This document shows, piece by piece, positions 13,678 through 30,113 of a DNA stretch of 64,000 bases. A model generated the notes under the pieces. It ran no database searches, was not told the origin of the DNA, and worked only from the letters and a program-made list of their open reading frames with translations. The first letter of the stretch is position 1. Every line of letters starts with the position of its first letter. Origin of the DNA: Chrysopilus asiliformis (Eukaryota; Arthropoda; Insecta; Diptera; Rhagionidae). The translations under genes and the position numbers were made by a program. The stretch is from positions 69,398,994 through 69,462,993 of the forward strand of contig OZ035960.1 of assembly GCA_964034945.1 (NCBI GenBank), read 5' to 3'.

Positions 13678-16600
13678 TAGTGATTATAATATCGATATAG
13701 TGATTATAATATTGATATAGTTTTTATAATATTGATATAGTGATTATGATATTGATATAGTGATTATAATATTGCTATAGTGATATTAATATTGATATAG
13801 TGATTGTGATATTGATATAGTGATTATAATATTAATATAGTGATTATAATATTGATATAGTGATTATAATATTGATGTAATGATTATAATATCGATATAG
13901 TGATTATAATATAGATATAGTGATTATAATATTAATATATTGATTCTAATATTGATATAGTGATATTAATATTGATATAGTGATTATAATATTTATATAT
14001 TGATATTAATATTGATATAGTGATTATAATATTGATATAGTGTAATTAATATTGATATATTGATTTTAATATTGATATAGTGATTATAATAATATTGATA
14101 TAGTGATATTAATATTGATATAGTGATTATAATATTGATGTAATGATTAAAATATTGATATAGTGATTATAATATTGATGTAATGATTATAATATTGATA
14201 TAGTGATTATAATATTGATACAGTGATATTAATATTGATATAGTGATTATAATATTGATATAGTGATATTAATATTGAAGTAATGATTATAATATTGATA
14301 TAGTGATTATAATATTGATATAGTGATTATAATATAGATTAGTGATTATAATATTGATATAGTGATTATAATATAAATATAGTGATTATAATATTGATAT
14401 AGTGATATTAATATTGATACATTGATATAGTTATTATAGTATTAATATAGTGATTATAATATTGAAATAGTGATTATGATATTGATATAGTGATTATAAT
14501 ATTGAAATAGTGATTATAATATTGATATAGTGATTATAATATCGATAGAGTGATTATAATATTGATATAGTGATTATAATATTGATATAGTGATTAAAAT
14601 ATTGATATAGTGATTATAATATAGATATAGTGATTATAATATTAATATAGTGGTTATAATATTAATATAGTGATTATAATATATTAATATAGTGATTATA
14701 ATATTGATATATTGATTATAATATTGATGTAATGATTATAATATTGATATAGTGAGATTAATTTTGATATAGTGATTATAATATTCATATAGCGATTATA
14801 ATATTGATACAGTGATTATAATATTGATATAGTGATTATAATATTGATATAGTGATTATAATATTGATATATTGATTATAATATTGATATAGTGAGATTA
14901 ATTTTGATATAGTGATTATAATATTCATATAGTGATTATAATATTGATATTGTGATTATAATATTGATATAGTGATTATAATATTGATATAGTGATTATA
15001 CTATTGATATAGTGATTATACTTTTGATGTAGTGATTATAATATTGATATTGTGATTATACTATTGATATAGTAATTATAATATTGATATAGTAATTATA
15101 TATTAATATTGATATAGTGATTATAATATTGATAGTGATTATAATATTGATATAGTGATTATAATATTGATGTAATGATTATAATATAGATATAGTGATT
15201 ATAATATTAATATATTGATTCTAATATTGATATAGTGATACTAATATTGATATAGTGATTATAATATTGATATAGGGATTATAATATCGATATAGTGATT
15301 AAAATATTGATATAGTGATTATAATATAGATATAGTGATTATAATATTAATATAGTGGTTATAATATTAATATAGTGATTATAATATATTAATATAGTGA
15401 TTATAATATTGATATATTGATTATAATACTGATGTAATGATTATAATATTGATATAGTGAGATTAATTTTGATATAGTGATTATAATATTCATATAGTTA
15501 TTATAATATTGATACAGTGATTATAATATTGATATAGTGATTATAATATTGATATAGTGATTATACTATTGATATAGTGATTATAATATTGATATATTGA
15601 TTATAATATTGATATAGTGAGATTAATTTTGATATAGTGATTTTAATATTCATATAGTGATTATAATATTGATACAGTGATTATAATATTGATATAGTGA
15701 TTATAATATTGATATTGTGATTATAATATTGATATCGATATAGTGATTATAGTATTAATATAGTGATTATAATATTGAAATAGTGATATAATATAGATAT
15801 AGTGATTATAATATTGATATAGTGCTATTAATATTGATATAATGATTTTAATATTGATATAGTGATTATAATATTGATATAGTGATTAAAATATTGATAT
15901 AGTGATTATAATATCGATATATTAATTATAATATAGATATAGTGATTATAATATTGATATAGTGCTATTAATATTGATATAATGATTATAATATTGATAT
16001 AGTGATTATAATATCGATATAGTGATTATCGTATTAATATAGTGATTATAATATTGCTATAGTGATTATAATATTGAAATATTAATTATAATATTGATAT
16101 AGTTTTTATAATATTGATATAGTGATTATAATATAAATATAGTGATTATAATATTGATATAGTGATATTAATATTGATATATTGATATAGTTATTATAGT
16201 ATTAATATAGTGATTATAATATTGATATAGTGCTATTAATATTGATATAATGAATATAATATTTATATAGTGATTATAATAGTGATATAGTGATATTAAT
16301 ATTGATATAGTGATTATAATATTGATATAGTGATATTAATATTGATATAGTGATTATAATATTGATATAGTGATATTAATATTGAAGTAATGATTATAAT
16401 ATTGATATAGTGATTATAGTATCGATATAGTGATTATAGTATTAATATAGTGATTATAATATTGAAATAGTGATTATAACATAGATATAGTGATTATAAT
16501 ATTGATATAGTGCTATTAATATTGATATAATGAATATAATATTTATATAGTGATTATAATAGTGATATAGTGATTATAATATTGATATAGTGATTATAAT

Positions 16601-18253
16601 ATTGATATAGTGATTATAATATCGATATAGTGATTATCGTATTAATATAGTGATTATAATATTGCTATAGTGATTATAATATTGAAATATTAATTATAGT
16701 TTTGATATAAGGATTATAATATTGATATAGTGATTATAGTATCGATATAGTGATTATAGTATTAATATAGTGATTGTGATATTGAAATAGTGATTATAAT
16801 ATTTTTTTAGTGATTATAATATCGATATAGTGATTATAATATTGATATAGTTTTTATAATATTGATATAGTGATTATAATATAAATATAGTGATTATAAT
16901 ATTGATATAGTGATATTAATAATGATATATTGATATAGTTATTATAGTATTAATATAGTGATTATAATATTGAAATAGTGATTATGATATTGATATAGTG
17001 ATTATAATATTGAAATAGTGATTATAATATTGATATAGTGATTATAATATCGATAGAGTGATTATAATATAGATATAGGGATTATAATATCGATATAGTG
17101 ATTAAAATATTGATATAGTGATTATAATATAGATATAGTGATTATAATATTAATATAGTGGTTATAATATTAATATAGTGATTATAATATATTAATATAG
17201 TGATTATAATATTGATATATTGATTATAATATTGATGTAATGATTATAATATTGATATTATAATATTGCTATAGTGATTATAATATAAATATAGTGATTA
17301 TAATATTGATATAGTGATATTAATAATGATATATTGATATAGTTATTATAGTATTAATATAGTGATTATAATATTGAAATAGTGATTATGATATTGATAT
17401 AGTGATTATAATATTGAAATAGTGATTATAATATTGATATAGTGATTATAATATCGATAGAGTGATTATAATATAGATATAGTGATTATAGTATTAATAT
17501 AGTGATTATAATATTGATATAGTGATTATAATATTGATGTAATGATTATAATATAGATATAGTGATTATAATATTAATATATTGATTCTAATATTGATAT
17601 AGTGATACTAATATTGATATAGTGATTATAATATTGATATAGGGATTATAATATCGATATAGTGATTAAAATATTGATATAGTGATTATAATATAGATAT
17701 AGTGATTATAATATTAATATAGTGGTTATAATATTATTATAGTGATTATAATATATTAATATAGTGATTATAATATTGATATATTGATTATAATATTGAT
17801 GTAATGATTATAATATTGATATTATAATATTGCTATAGTGATTATAATATTGAAATATTAATTATAATATTGATATAGTGATTATAATATTGATATAGTG
17901 ATTATTGTATCGATATAGTGATTATAGTATTAATATAGTGATTATAATATTGAAATAGTGATATAATATAGATATAGTGATTATAATATTGATATAGTGC
18001 TATTAATATTGATATAATGATTTTAATATTGATATAGTGATTATAATATTGATATAGTGTTATTAATATTGATATAATGAATATAATATTTATATAGTGA
18101 TTATAATATTGATATAGTGATTATAATATCGATATATTAATTATAATATAGATATAGTGATTATAATATTGATATAGTGCTATTAATATTGATATAATGA
18201 TTATAATAGTGATATAGTGATTATAATATTGAAATTTGATTATAGTATTGATA
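13678..18253 (+). repeat. 4,576-bp higher-order satellite unit, copy 1
   Basis: This stretch of 20-bp monomers is followed directly by a second copy at a constant offset of 4,576 bp. I compared about twenty places along its length and found no difference, including private variants such as ATAGCGATTATAAT near 14790, TATAGTTTTGATATAAGG near 16697 and TATTATTATAG near 17732. It holds smaller nested repeats, for example one at an offset of 404 bp (about 16870 and 17270). It contains no coding potential. Confidence 0.9.
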
Positions 18254-21200
18254 TAGTGATTATAATATCGATATAGTGATTATAATATTGATATAGTTTT
18301 TATAATATTGATATAGTGATTATGATATTGATATAGTGATTATAATATTGCTATAGTGATATTAATATTGATATAGTGATTGTGATATTGATATAGTGAT
18401 TATAATATTAATATAGTGATTATAATATTGATATAGTGATTATAATATTGATGTAATGATTATAATATCGATATAGTGATTATAATATAGATATAGTGAT
18501 TATAATATTAATATATTGATTCTAATATTGATATAGTGATATTAATATTGATATAGTGATTATAATATTTATATATTGATATTAATATTGATATAGTGAT
18601 TATAATATTGATATAGTGTAATTAATATTGATATATTGATTTTAATATTGATATAGTGATTATAATAATATTGATATAGTGATATTAATATTGATATAGT
18701 GATTATAATATTGATGTAATGATTAAAATATTGATATAGTGATTATAATATTGATGTAATGATTATAATATTGATATAGTGATTATAATATTGATACAGT
18801 GATATTAATATTGATATAGTGATTATAATATTGATATAGTGATATTAATATTGAAGTAATGATTATAATATTGATATAGTGATTATAATATTGATATAGT
18901 GATTATAATATAGATTAGTGATTATAATATTGATATAGTGATTATAATATAAATATAGTGATTATAATATTGATATAGTGATATTAATATTGATACATTG
19001 ATATAGTTATTATAGTATTAATATAGTGATTATAATATTGAAATAGTGATTATGATATTGATATAGTGATTATAATATTGAAATAGTGATTATAATATTG
19101 ATATAGTGATTATAATATCGATAGAGTGATTATAATATTGATATAGTGATTATAATATTGATATAGTGATTAAAATATTGATATAGTGATTATAATATAG
19201 ATATAGTGATTATAATATTAATATAGTGGTTATAATATTAATATAGTGATTATAATATATTAATATAGTGATTATAATATTGATATATTGATTATAATAT
19301 TGATGTAATGATTATAATATTGATATAGTGAGATTAATTTTGATATAGTGATTATAATATTCATATAGCGATTATAATATTGATACAGTGATTATAATAT
19401 TGATATAGTGATTATAATATTGATATAGTGATTATAATATTGATATATTGATTATAATATTGATATAGTGAGATTAATTTTGATATAGTGATTATAATAT
19501 TCATATAGTGATTATAATATTGATATTGTGATTATAATATTGATATAGTGATTATAATATTGATATAGTGATTATACTATTGATATAGTGATTATACTTT
19601 TGATGTAGTGATTATAATATTGATATTGTGATTATACTATTGATATAGTAATTATAATATTGATATAGTAATTATATATTAATATTGATATAGTGATTAT
19701 AATATTGATAGTGATTATAATATTGATATAGTGATTATAATATTGATGTAATGATTATAATATAGATATAGTGATTATAATATTAATATATTGATTCTAA
19801 TATTGATATAGTGATACTAATATTGATATAGTGATTATAATATTGATATAGGGATTATAATATCGATATAGTGATTAAAATATTGATATAGTGATTATAA
19901 TATAGATATAGTGATTATAATATTAATATAGTGGTTATAATATTAATATAGTGATTATAATATATTAATATAGTGATTATAATATTGATATATTGATTAT
20001 AATACTGATGTAATGATTATAATATTGATATAGTGAGATTAATTTTGATATAGTGATTATAATATTCATATAGTTATTATAATATTGATACAGTGATTAT
20101 AATATTGATATAGTGATTATAATATTGATATAGTGATTATACTATTGATATAGTGATTATAATATTGATATATTGATTATAATATTGATATAGTGAGATT
20201 AATTTTGATATAGTGATTTTAATATTCATATAGTGATTATAATATTGATACAGTGATTATAATATTGATATAGTGATTATAATATTGATATTGTGATTAT
20301 AATATTGATATCGATATAGTGATTATAGTATTAATATAGTGATTATAATATTGAAATAGTGATATAATATAGATATAGTGATTATAATATTGATATAGTG
20401 CTATTAATATTGATATAATGATTTTAATATTGATATAGTGATTATAATATTGATATAGTGATTAAAATATTGATATAGTGATTATAATATCGATATATTA
20501 ATTATAATATAGATATAGTGATTATAATATTGATATAGTGCTATTAATATTGATATAATGATTATAATATTGATATAGTGATTATAATATCGATATAGTG
20601 ATTATCGTATTAATATAGTGATTATAATATTGCTATAGTGATTATAATATTGAAATATTAATTATAATATTGATATAGTTTTTATAATATTGATATAGTG
20701 ATTATAATATAAATATAGTGATTATAATATTGATATAGTGATATTAATATTGATATATTGATATAGTTATTATAGTATTAATATAGTGATTATAATATTG
20801 ATATAGTGCTATTAATATTGATATAATGAATATAATATTTATATAGTGATTATAATAGTGATATAGTGATATTAATATTGATATAGTGATTATAATATTG
20901 ATATAGTGATATTAATATTGATATAGTGATTATAATATTGATATAGTGATATTAATATTGAAGTAATGATTATAATATTGATATAGTGATTATAGTATCG
21001 ATATAGTGATTATAGTATTAATATAGTGATTATAATATTGAAATAGTGATTATAACATAGATATAGTGATTATAATATTGATATAGTGCTATTAATATTG
21101 ATATAATGAATATAATATTTATATAGTGATTATAATAGTGATATAGTGATTATAATATTGATATAGTGATTATAATATTGATATAGTGATTATAATATCG

Positions 21201-22829
21201 ATATAGTGATTATCGTATTAATATAGTGATTATAATATTGCTATAGTGATTATAATATTGAAATATTAATTATAGTTTTGATATAAGGATTATAATATTG
21301 ATATAGTGATTATAGTATCGATATAGTGATTATAGTATTAATATAGTGATTGTGATATTGAAATAGTGATTATAATATTTTTTTAGTGATTATAATATCG
21401 ATATAGTGATTATAATATTGATATAGTTTTTATAATATTGATATAGTGATTATAATATAAATATAGTGATTATAATATTGATATAGTGATATTAATAATG
21501 ATATATTGATATAGTTATTATAGTATTAATATAGTGATTATAATATTGAAATAGTGATTATGATATTGATATAGTGATTATAATATTGAAATAGTGATTA
21601 TAATATTGATATAGTGATTATAATATCGATAGAGTGATTATAATATAGATATAGGGATTATAATATCGATATAGTGATTAAAATATTGATATAGTGATTA
21701 TAATATAGATATAGTGATTATAATATTAATATAGTGGTTATAATATTAATATAGTGATTATAATATATTAATATAGTGATTATAATATTGATATATTGAT
21801 TATAATATTGATGTAATGATTATAATATTGATATTATAATATTGCTATAGTGATTATAATATAAATATAGTGATTATAATATTGATATAGTGATATTAAT
21901 AATGATATATTGATATAGTTATTATAGTATTAATATAGTGATTATAATATTGAAATAGTGATTATGATATTGATATAGTGATTATAATATTGAAATAGTG
22001 ATTATAATATTGATATAGTGATTATAATATCGATAGAGTGATTATAATATAGATATAGTGATTATAGTATTAATATAGTGATTATAATATTGATATAGTG
22101 ATTATAATATTGATGTAATGATTATAATATAGATATAGTGATTATAATATTAATATATTGATTCTAATATTGATATAGTGATACTAATATTGATATAGTG
22201 ATTATAATATTGATATAGGGATTATAATATCGATATAGTGATTAAAATATTGATATAGTGATTATAATATAGATATAGTGATTATAATATTAATATAGTG
22301 GTTATAATATTATTATAGTGATTATAATATATTAATATAGTGATTATAATATTGATATATTGATTATAATATTGATGTAATGATTATAATATTGATATTA
22401 TAATATTGCTATAGTGATTATAATATTGAAATATTAATTATAATATTGATATAGTGATTATAATATTGATATAGTGATTATTGTATCGATATAGTGATTA
22501 TAGTATTAATATAGTGATTATAATATTGAAATAGTGATATAATATAGATATAGTGATTATAATATTGATATAGTGCTATTAATATTGATATAATGATTTT
22601 AATATTGATATAGTGATTATAATATTGATATAGTGTTATTAATATTGATATAATGAATATAATATTTATATAGTGATTATAATATTGATATAGTGATTAT
22701 AATATCGATATATTAATTATAATATAGATATAGTGATTATAATATTGATATAGTGCTATTAATATTGATATAATGATTATAATAGTGATATAGTGATTAT
22801 AATATTGAAATTTGATTATAGTATTGATA
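18254..22829 (+). repeat. 4,576-bp higher-order satellite unit, copy 2
   Basis: This is the direct tandem copy of 13678-18253. The shared pattern runs on about 30 bases into the following sequence and then diverges at about 22860, where ATTATC replaces ATTATA. That marks the end of the duplicated block. Near identity to copy 1 implies a recent unequal exchange, or an assembly duplication. Confidence 0.9.
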
Positions 22830-25800
22830 TAGTGATTATAATATCGATATAGTGATTATCGTATTAATATAGTGATTATAATATTGCTATAGTGATTATA
22901 ATATTGAAATATTAATTATAATATTGATATTGTGATTATAATATTGATATAGTGATTATTGTATCGATATAGTGATTATAGTATTAATATAGTGATTATA
23001 ATATTGAAATAGTGATATAATATAGATATAGTGATTATAATATTGATATAGTGCTATTAATATTAATATTGATATTATAATATTGATGTAATGATTATAA
23101 TATTGATATAGTGATTATAATATTGATAGTGATTATAATATTGATATGGTGATTTTAATATTGATATAGTGATTATGATATGATATAGTTATTATAATAT
23201 TGATATAGTGATTAAAATATTGATATAGTGATTATAATATCGATATATTAATTATAATATAGATATAGTGATTATAATATTGATATAGTGCTATTAATAT
23301 TGATATAATGATTATAATAGTGATATAGTGATTATAATATTGAAATTTGATTATAGTATTGATATAGTGATTATAATATCGATATAGTGATTATCGTATT
23401 AATATAGTGATTATAATAATGCTATAGTGATTATAATATTGAAATATTAATTATAATATTGATATAGTGATATTAATATTGAAGTAATGATTATAATATT
23501 GATATAGTGATTATAATATTGATATAGTGATTATAATATAGATTAGTGATTATAATATTGATATAGTGATTATAATATAAATATAGTGATTATAATATTG
23601 ATATAGTGATATTAATATTGATACATTGATATAGTTATTATAGTATTAATATAGTGATTATAATATTGAAATAGTGATTATGATATTGATATAGTGATTA
23701 TAATATTGAAATTGTGATTATAATATTGATATAGTGATTATAATATCGATAGAGTGATTATAATATAGATATAGTGATTATAATATTAATATCGTGGTTA
23801 TAATATTAATATAGTGAATTGATATATTGATTATAATATTGATGTAATGATTATAATACTGATATAGTGATATTAATATTGATATAGTGATTATAATATT
23901 GATATAGTGATATTAATATTGAAGTAATGATTATAATATTGATATAGTGATTATAATATTGATATAGTGATTATAATATAGATATAGTGATTATAATATT
24001 GATATAGTGATATTAATATTGATATATTGATATAGTTATTATAATATTGATATAGTGATTAAAATATTGATATAGTGATTAAAACATTGATATAGTGATT
24101 ATAATATTGATGTAATGATTATAATATTGATATAGTGATTATAATATCGATATAGTGATTATCGTATTAATATAGTGATTATAGTATTAATATAGTGATT
24201 GTGATATTGAAATAGTGATTATAATATTTTTTAGTGATTATAATATCGATATAGTGATTATAATATTGATATAGTTTTTATAATATTGATATAGTGATTA
24301 TAATATAAATATAGTGATTATAATATTGATATAGTGATATTAATATTGATATATTGATATAGTTATTATAGTATTAATATAGTGATTATAATATTGATAT
24401 AATGATTATAATAATATTGATATAGTGATTATGATATGATATAGTTATTATAATATTGATATAAGATTAAAATATTGATATAGTGATTATAATATCGGTA
24501 TAGTAATTATAATATAGATATAGTGATTATAATATTGATATAGTGCTATTAATATTGATATAATGATTATAATATTGATATAGTGATTATAATATTGATA
24601 TAGTGCTATTAATATTGATATAGTGATTATAATATTGATATAGTGATTATAATATTGATATAGTGATTATAATATCGATATAGTGAGTAAAATATTGATA
24701 TAGTGATTATAATATAGATATAGTGATTATAATATTAATATAGTGGTTATAATATTAATATAGTGATTATAATATATTAATATAGTGATTATAATATTGA
24801 TATATTGATTATAATATTGATGTAATGATTATAATATTGATATAGTGAGATTAATTTTGATATAGTGATTATAATATTCATATAGTGATTATAATATTGA
24901 TACAGTGATTATAATATTGATATAGTGATTATAATATTGATATAGTGCTATTAATATTGATATAATGAATATAATATTCATATAGTGATTATAATATTGA
25001 TATTGTGATTATAATATTGATATAGTGATTATAATATTGATATAGTGATTATACTATTGATATAGTGATTATACTTTTGATGTAGTGATTATAATATTGA
25101 TATTGTGATTATACTATTGATATAGTAATTATAATATTGATATAGTAATTATATATTAATATTGATATAGTGATTATAATATTGATATAGTGATTATACT
25201 ATTGATATAGTGATTATAATATTCATATAGTGATTATAATATTGATATTGTGATTATAATATTGATATAGTGATTATAATATAGATATAGTGATTATAAT
25301 ATTGATATAGTGATATTAATATTGATATATTGATATAGTTATTATAATATTGATATAGTGATTAAAATATTGATATAGTGATTATAATATTGATGTAATG
25401 ATTATAATATTGATATAGTGATTATAATATTGATAGTGATTATAATATTGATATGGTGATTTTAATATTGATATAGTGATTATGATATGATATAGTTATT
25501 ATAATATTGATATAGTGATTAAAATATTGATATAGTGATTATAATATCGATATATTAATTATAATATAGATATAGTGATTATAATATTGATATAGTGCTA
25601 TTAATATTGATATAATGATTATAATATTGATATAGTGATTATAATATCGATATAGTGATTATCGTATTAATATAGTGATTATAATATTGCTATAGTGATT
25701 ATAATATTGAAATATTAATTATAATATTGATATAGTGATTATAATATTGATATAGTGATTATAGTATCGATATAGTGATTATAGTATTAATATAGTGATT

Positions 25801-28800
25801 GTGATATTGAAATAGTGATTATAATATTTTTTTAGTGATTATAATATCGATATAGTGATTATAATATTGATATAGTTTTTATAATATTGATATAGTGATT
25901 ATAATATAAATATAGTGATTATAATATTGATATAGTGATATTAATATTGATATATTGATATAGTTATTATAGTATTAATATAGTGATTATAACATAGATA
26001 TAGTGATTATAATATTGATATAGTGCTATGAATATAATATTTATATAGTGAGTATAATAGTGATATAGTGATTATAATATTGATATAGTGATTATAATAT
26101 TGATATAGTGATTATAATATCGATATAGTGATTATCGTATTAATATAGTGATTATAATATTGCTATAGTGATTATAATATTGAAATATTAATTATAGTAT
26201 TGATATAAGGATTATAATATTGATATAGTGATTATAGTATCGATATAGTGATTATAGTATTAATATAGTGATTGTGATATTGAACTAGTGATTATAGTAT
26301 CGATATAGTGATTATAGTATTAATATAGTGATTGTGATATTGAAATAGTGATTATAATATTTTTTTAGTGATTATAATATCGATATAGTGATTATAATAT
26401 TGATATAGTTTTTATAATATTGATATAGTGATTATACTATAAATATAGTGATTATAATATTGATATAGTGATATTAATATTGATATATTGATATAGTTAT
26501 TATAGTATTAATATAGTGATTATAATATTGATATAGTGATTATAATATCGATACAGTGATTATAATATAGATATAGTGATTATAATATTAATATCGTGGT
26601 TATAATATTAATATAGTGATTATAATATTGATATATTGATTATAATATTGATGTAATTAATAGCACTATATCAATATTATAATCACTATATCTATATTAT
26701 AATTACTATCGGTATAGTAATTATAATATAGATATAGTGATTATAATATTGATATAGTGCTATTAATATTGATATAATGATTATAATATTGATATAGTGA
26801 TTATAATATTGATATAGTGATTATAATATTGATATAGTGATTATAATATTGATATAGTGATTATAAATCGATATAGTGATTAAAATATTGATATAGTGAT
26901 TATAATATAGATATAGTGATTATAATATTAATATAGTGGTTATAATATTAATATAGTGATTATAATATATTAATATAGTGATTATAATATTGATATATTG
27001 ATTATAATATTGATGTAATGATTATAATATTGATATAGTGAGATTAATTTTGATATAGTGATTATAATATTCATATAGTGATTATAATATTGATACAGTG
27101 ATTATAATATTGATATAGTGATTATAATATTGATATAGTGATTATACTATTGATATAGTGATTATAATATTGATATATTGATTATAATATTGATATAGTG
27201 AGATTAATTTTGATATAGTGATTATAATATTCATATAGTGATTATAATATTGATATTGTGATTATAATATTGATATAGTGATTATAATATTGATATAGTG
27301 ATTATACTATTGATATAGTGGTTATACTTTTGATGTAGTGATTATAATATTGATATTGTGATTATACTATTGATATAGTAATTATAATATTGATATAGTA
27401 ATTATATATTAATATTGATATAGTGATTATAATATTGATATAGTGATTATACTATTGATATAGTGATTATAATATTCATATAGTGATTATAATATTGATA
27501 TTGTGATTATAATATTGATATAGTGATTATAATATAGATATAGTGATTATAATATTGATATAGTGATATTAATATTGATATATTGATATAGTTATTATAA
27601 TATTGATATAGTGATTAAAATATTGATATAGTGATTATAATATTGATGTAATGATTATAATATTGATATAGTGATTATAATATTGATAGTGATTATAATA
27701 TTGATATGGTGATTTTAATATTGATATAGTGATTATGATATGATATAGTTATTATAATATTGATATAGTGATTAAAATATTGATATAGTGATTATAATAT
27801 CGATATATTAATTATAATATAGATATAGTGATTATAATATTGATATAGTGCTATTAATATTGATATAATGATTATAATATTGATATTGTGATTATAATAT
27901 TGATATAGTGATTATAATATTGATATAGTGATTATACTATTGATATAGTGATTATACTTTTGATATAGTGATTATAATATTGATATTGTGATTATACTAT
28001 TGATATAGTAATTATAATATTGATATAGTAATTATAATATTGATATAGTGATATTAATATTGATATAGTGATTATAATATTGATATATTGATATTAATAT
28101 TGATATAGTGATTATAATATTGATACAGTGATATTAATATTGATATAGTGATTATAATATTGATACAGTGATTAAAATATTGATATAGTGATTATAATAT
28201 TGATGTAATGATTATAATATTGATATAATGATTATAATATTGATACCGTGATATTAATCTTGATATAGTGATTATAATATTGATATAGTGATATTAATAT
28301 TGATATAGTGATTATAATATTGATATAGTGATTATAATATTGATATAGTGATTATAATATTGCTATAGTGATATTAATATCGATACAGTGATTATAATAT
28401 AGATATAGTGATTATAATATTAATATATTGATTCTAATATTATATAGTGATTATAATATCTATATAGTGATTATAATTTTGATATATTGATTATAATATT
28501 GATGTAATGATTATAATATATAGTGATTATAATATTAATATAGTAATTATAATATAGATATAGTGATTATACTATTGGTATAGTGATTATATTATTGATA
28601 TAATGATTATAATATATATATAGTTATTATAATATTAATATAGTGATTATAATATTGATATAGTGATTATAATATTAATATAGTGATTATAATATTGATA
28701 TGGTGAATTTAATATTGATATAGTGATTATGATATGATATAGTTATTATAATATTGATATAGTGATTAAAATATTGATATAGTGATTATAATATAGATAT

Positions 28801-30113
28801 AGTGATTATAATATAGATATAGTGATTATAATATTGATATAGTGCTATTAATATTGATATAGTGATTATAATATTGATATAGTGATTATAATATTGATAT
28901 AGTGATTATAATATCGATATAGTGATTAAAATATTGATATAGTTATTATAATATCGATATAGTGATTATAATATTGATACAGTGATTATAATATTGATAT
29001 AGTGATTATAATATTGATATAGTGATATTAATATTCATATAGTGATTATAATATTGATATAGTGATATTAATATTCATATAGTGATTATAATATTGATAC
29101 AGTGATTATAATATTGATATAGTGATATTAATATTGGTATAGTGATTATAATATTGATATAGTGATTATACTATTGATATAGTGATTATAATATTGATAT
29201 ATTGATTATAATATTGATATAGTGAGATTAATTTTGATATAGTGATTATAATATTCATATAGTGATTATAATATTGGTACAGTGATTATAATATTGATAT
29301 AGAGATTATAATATTGATATAGTGATATTGATATTGATATAGTGATTATAATATTGATATTGTATTTATAATATTGATATAGTGATTATAATATTGATAT
29401 AGTGATTATACTATTGATATAGTGATTATACTTTTGATATAGTGATTATAATATTGATATTGTGATTATACTATTGATATAGTAATTATAATATTGATAT
29501 AGTAATTATAATATTGATATAGTGATATTAATATTGATATAGTGATTATAATATTGATATATTGATATTAATATTGATATAGTGATTATAATATTGATAC
29601 AGTGATATTAATATTGATATAGTGATTATAATATTGATATAGTGATTAAAATATTGATATAGTGATTATAATATTGATGTAATGATTATAATATTGATAT
29701 AGTGATTATAATATTGATACCGTGTTATACTATTGATATAGTAATTATAATATTGATATAGTAATTATAATATTGATATAGTGATATTAATATTGATATA
29801 GTGATTATAATAGTGATATAGTGATTATAATATTGAAATTTGATTATAATATTGATATAGTGATTATAATATTGATATAGTGATTATAATATTGATATAT
29901 TGATTATAATATTGATGTAATGATTATAATATAGATATAGTGATTATAATATAGATATAGTGATTATAATATTAATATAGTGATTATAATATTGAAATAG
30001 TGATTATAATATTGATATAGTGATTATAATATCGATAGAGTGATTATAATATAGATATAGTGATTATAATATTAATATATTGATTCTAATATTGATATAG
30101 TGATTATAATATC
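22830..30113 (+). repeat. 20-bp AT-rich satellite, third segment
   Basis: The 20-bp monomers continue without genes. A unit of about 2.2 kb is present twice: a segment starting near 24495 recurs from near 26710, with offsets of 2,214 bp at the start and 2,253 bp further on (for example GGTGATTTTAAT at 25455 and 27708). The fold-back palindrome at 26656-26767 sits exactly where the second copy begins. From about 28760 the sequence becomes similar to 31841 onward (offset 3,079, rising to 3,239 after a 160-bp, eight-monomer gain). Confidence 0.93.
26656..26767. repeat. 54-bp perfect inverted repeat (fold-back palindrome) in the satellite
   Basis: The left arm 26656-26709 is the exact reverse complement of the right arm 26714-26767, with a 4-bp spacer CGGT. 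The left arm is the only place where I see the monomers on the opposite strand; it reads AGCACTATATCAATATTATA. The right arm matches the normal direct-orientation sequence seen near 24497. The structure could fold into a 54-bp stem or be extruded as a cruciform. It probably arose by template switching during replication, though an assembly or polymerase fold-back artefact is possible. Confidence 0.9.

Noticed and set aside
26656..26767. A microRNA or other hairpin RNA gene at the palindrome
   Set aside because: The arms are ordinary satellite monomers in inverted order. A perfect 54-bp stem is better explained by fold-back duplication, and no promoter or conservation evidence is available.
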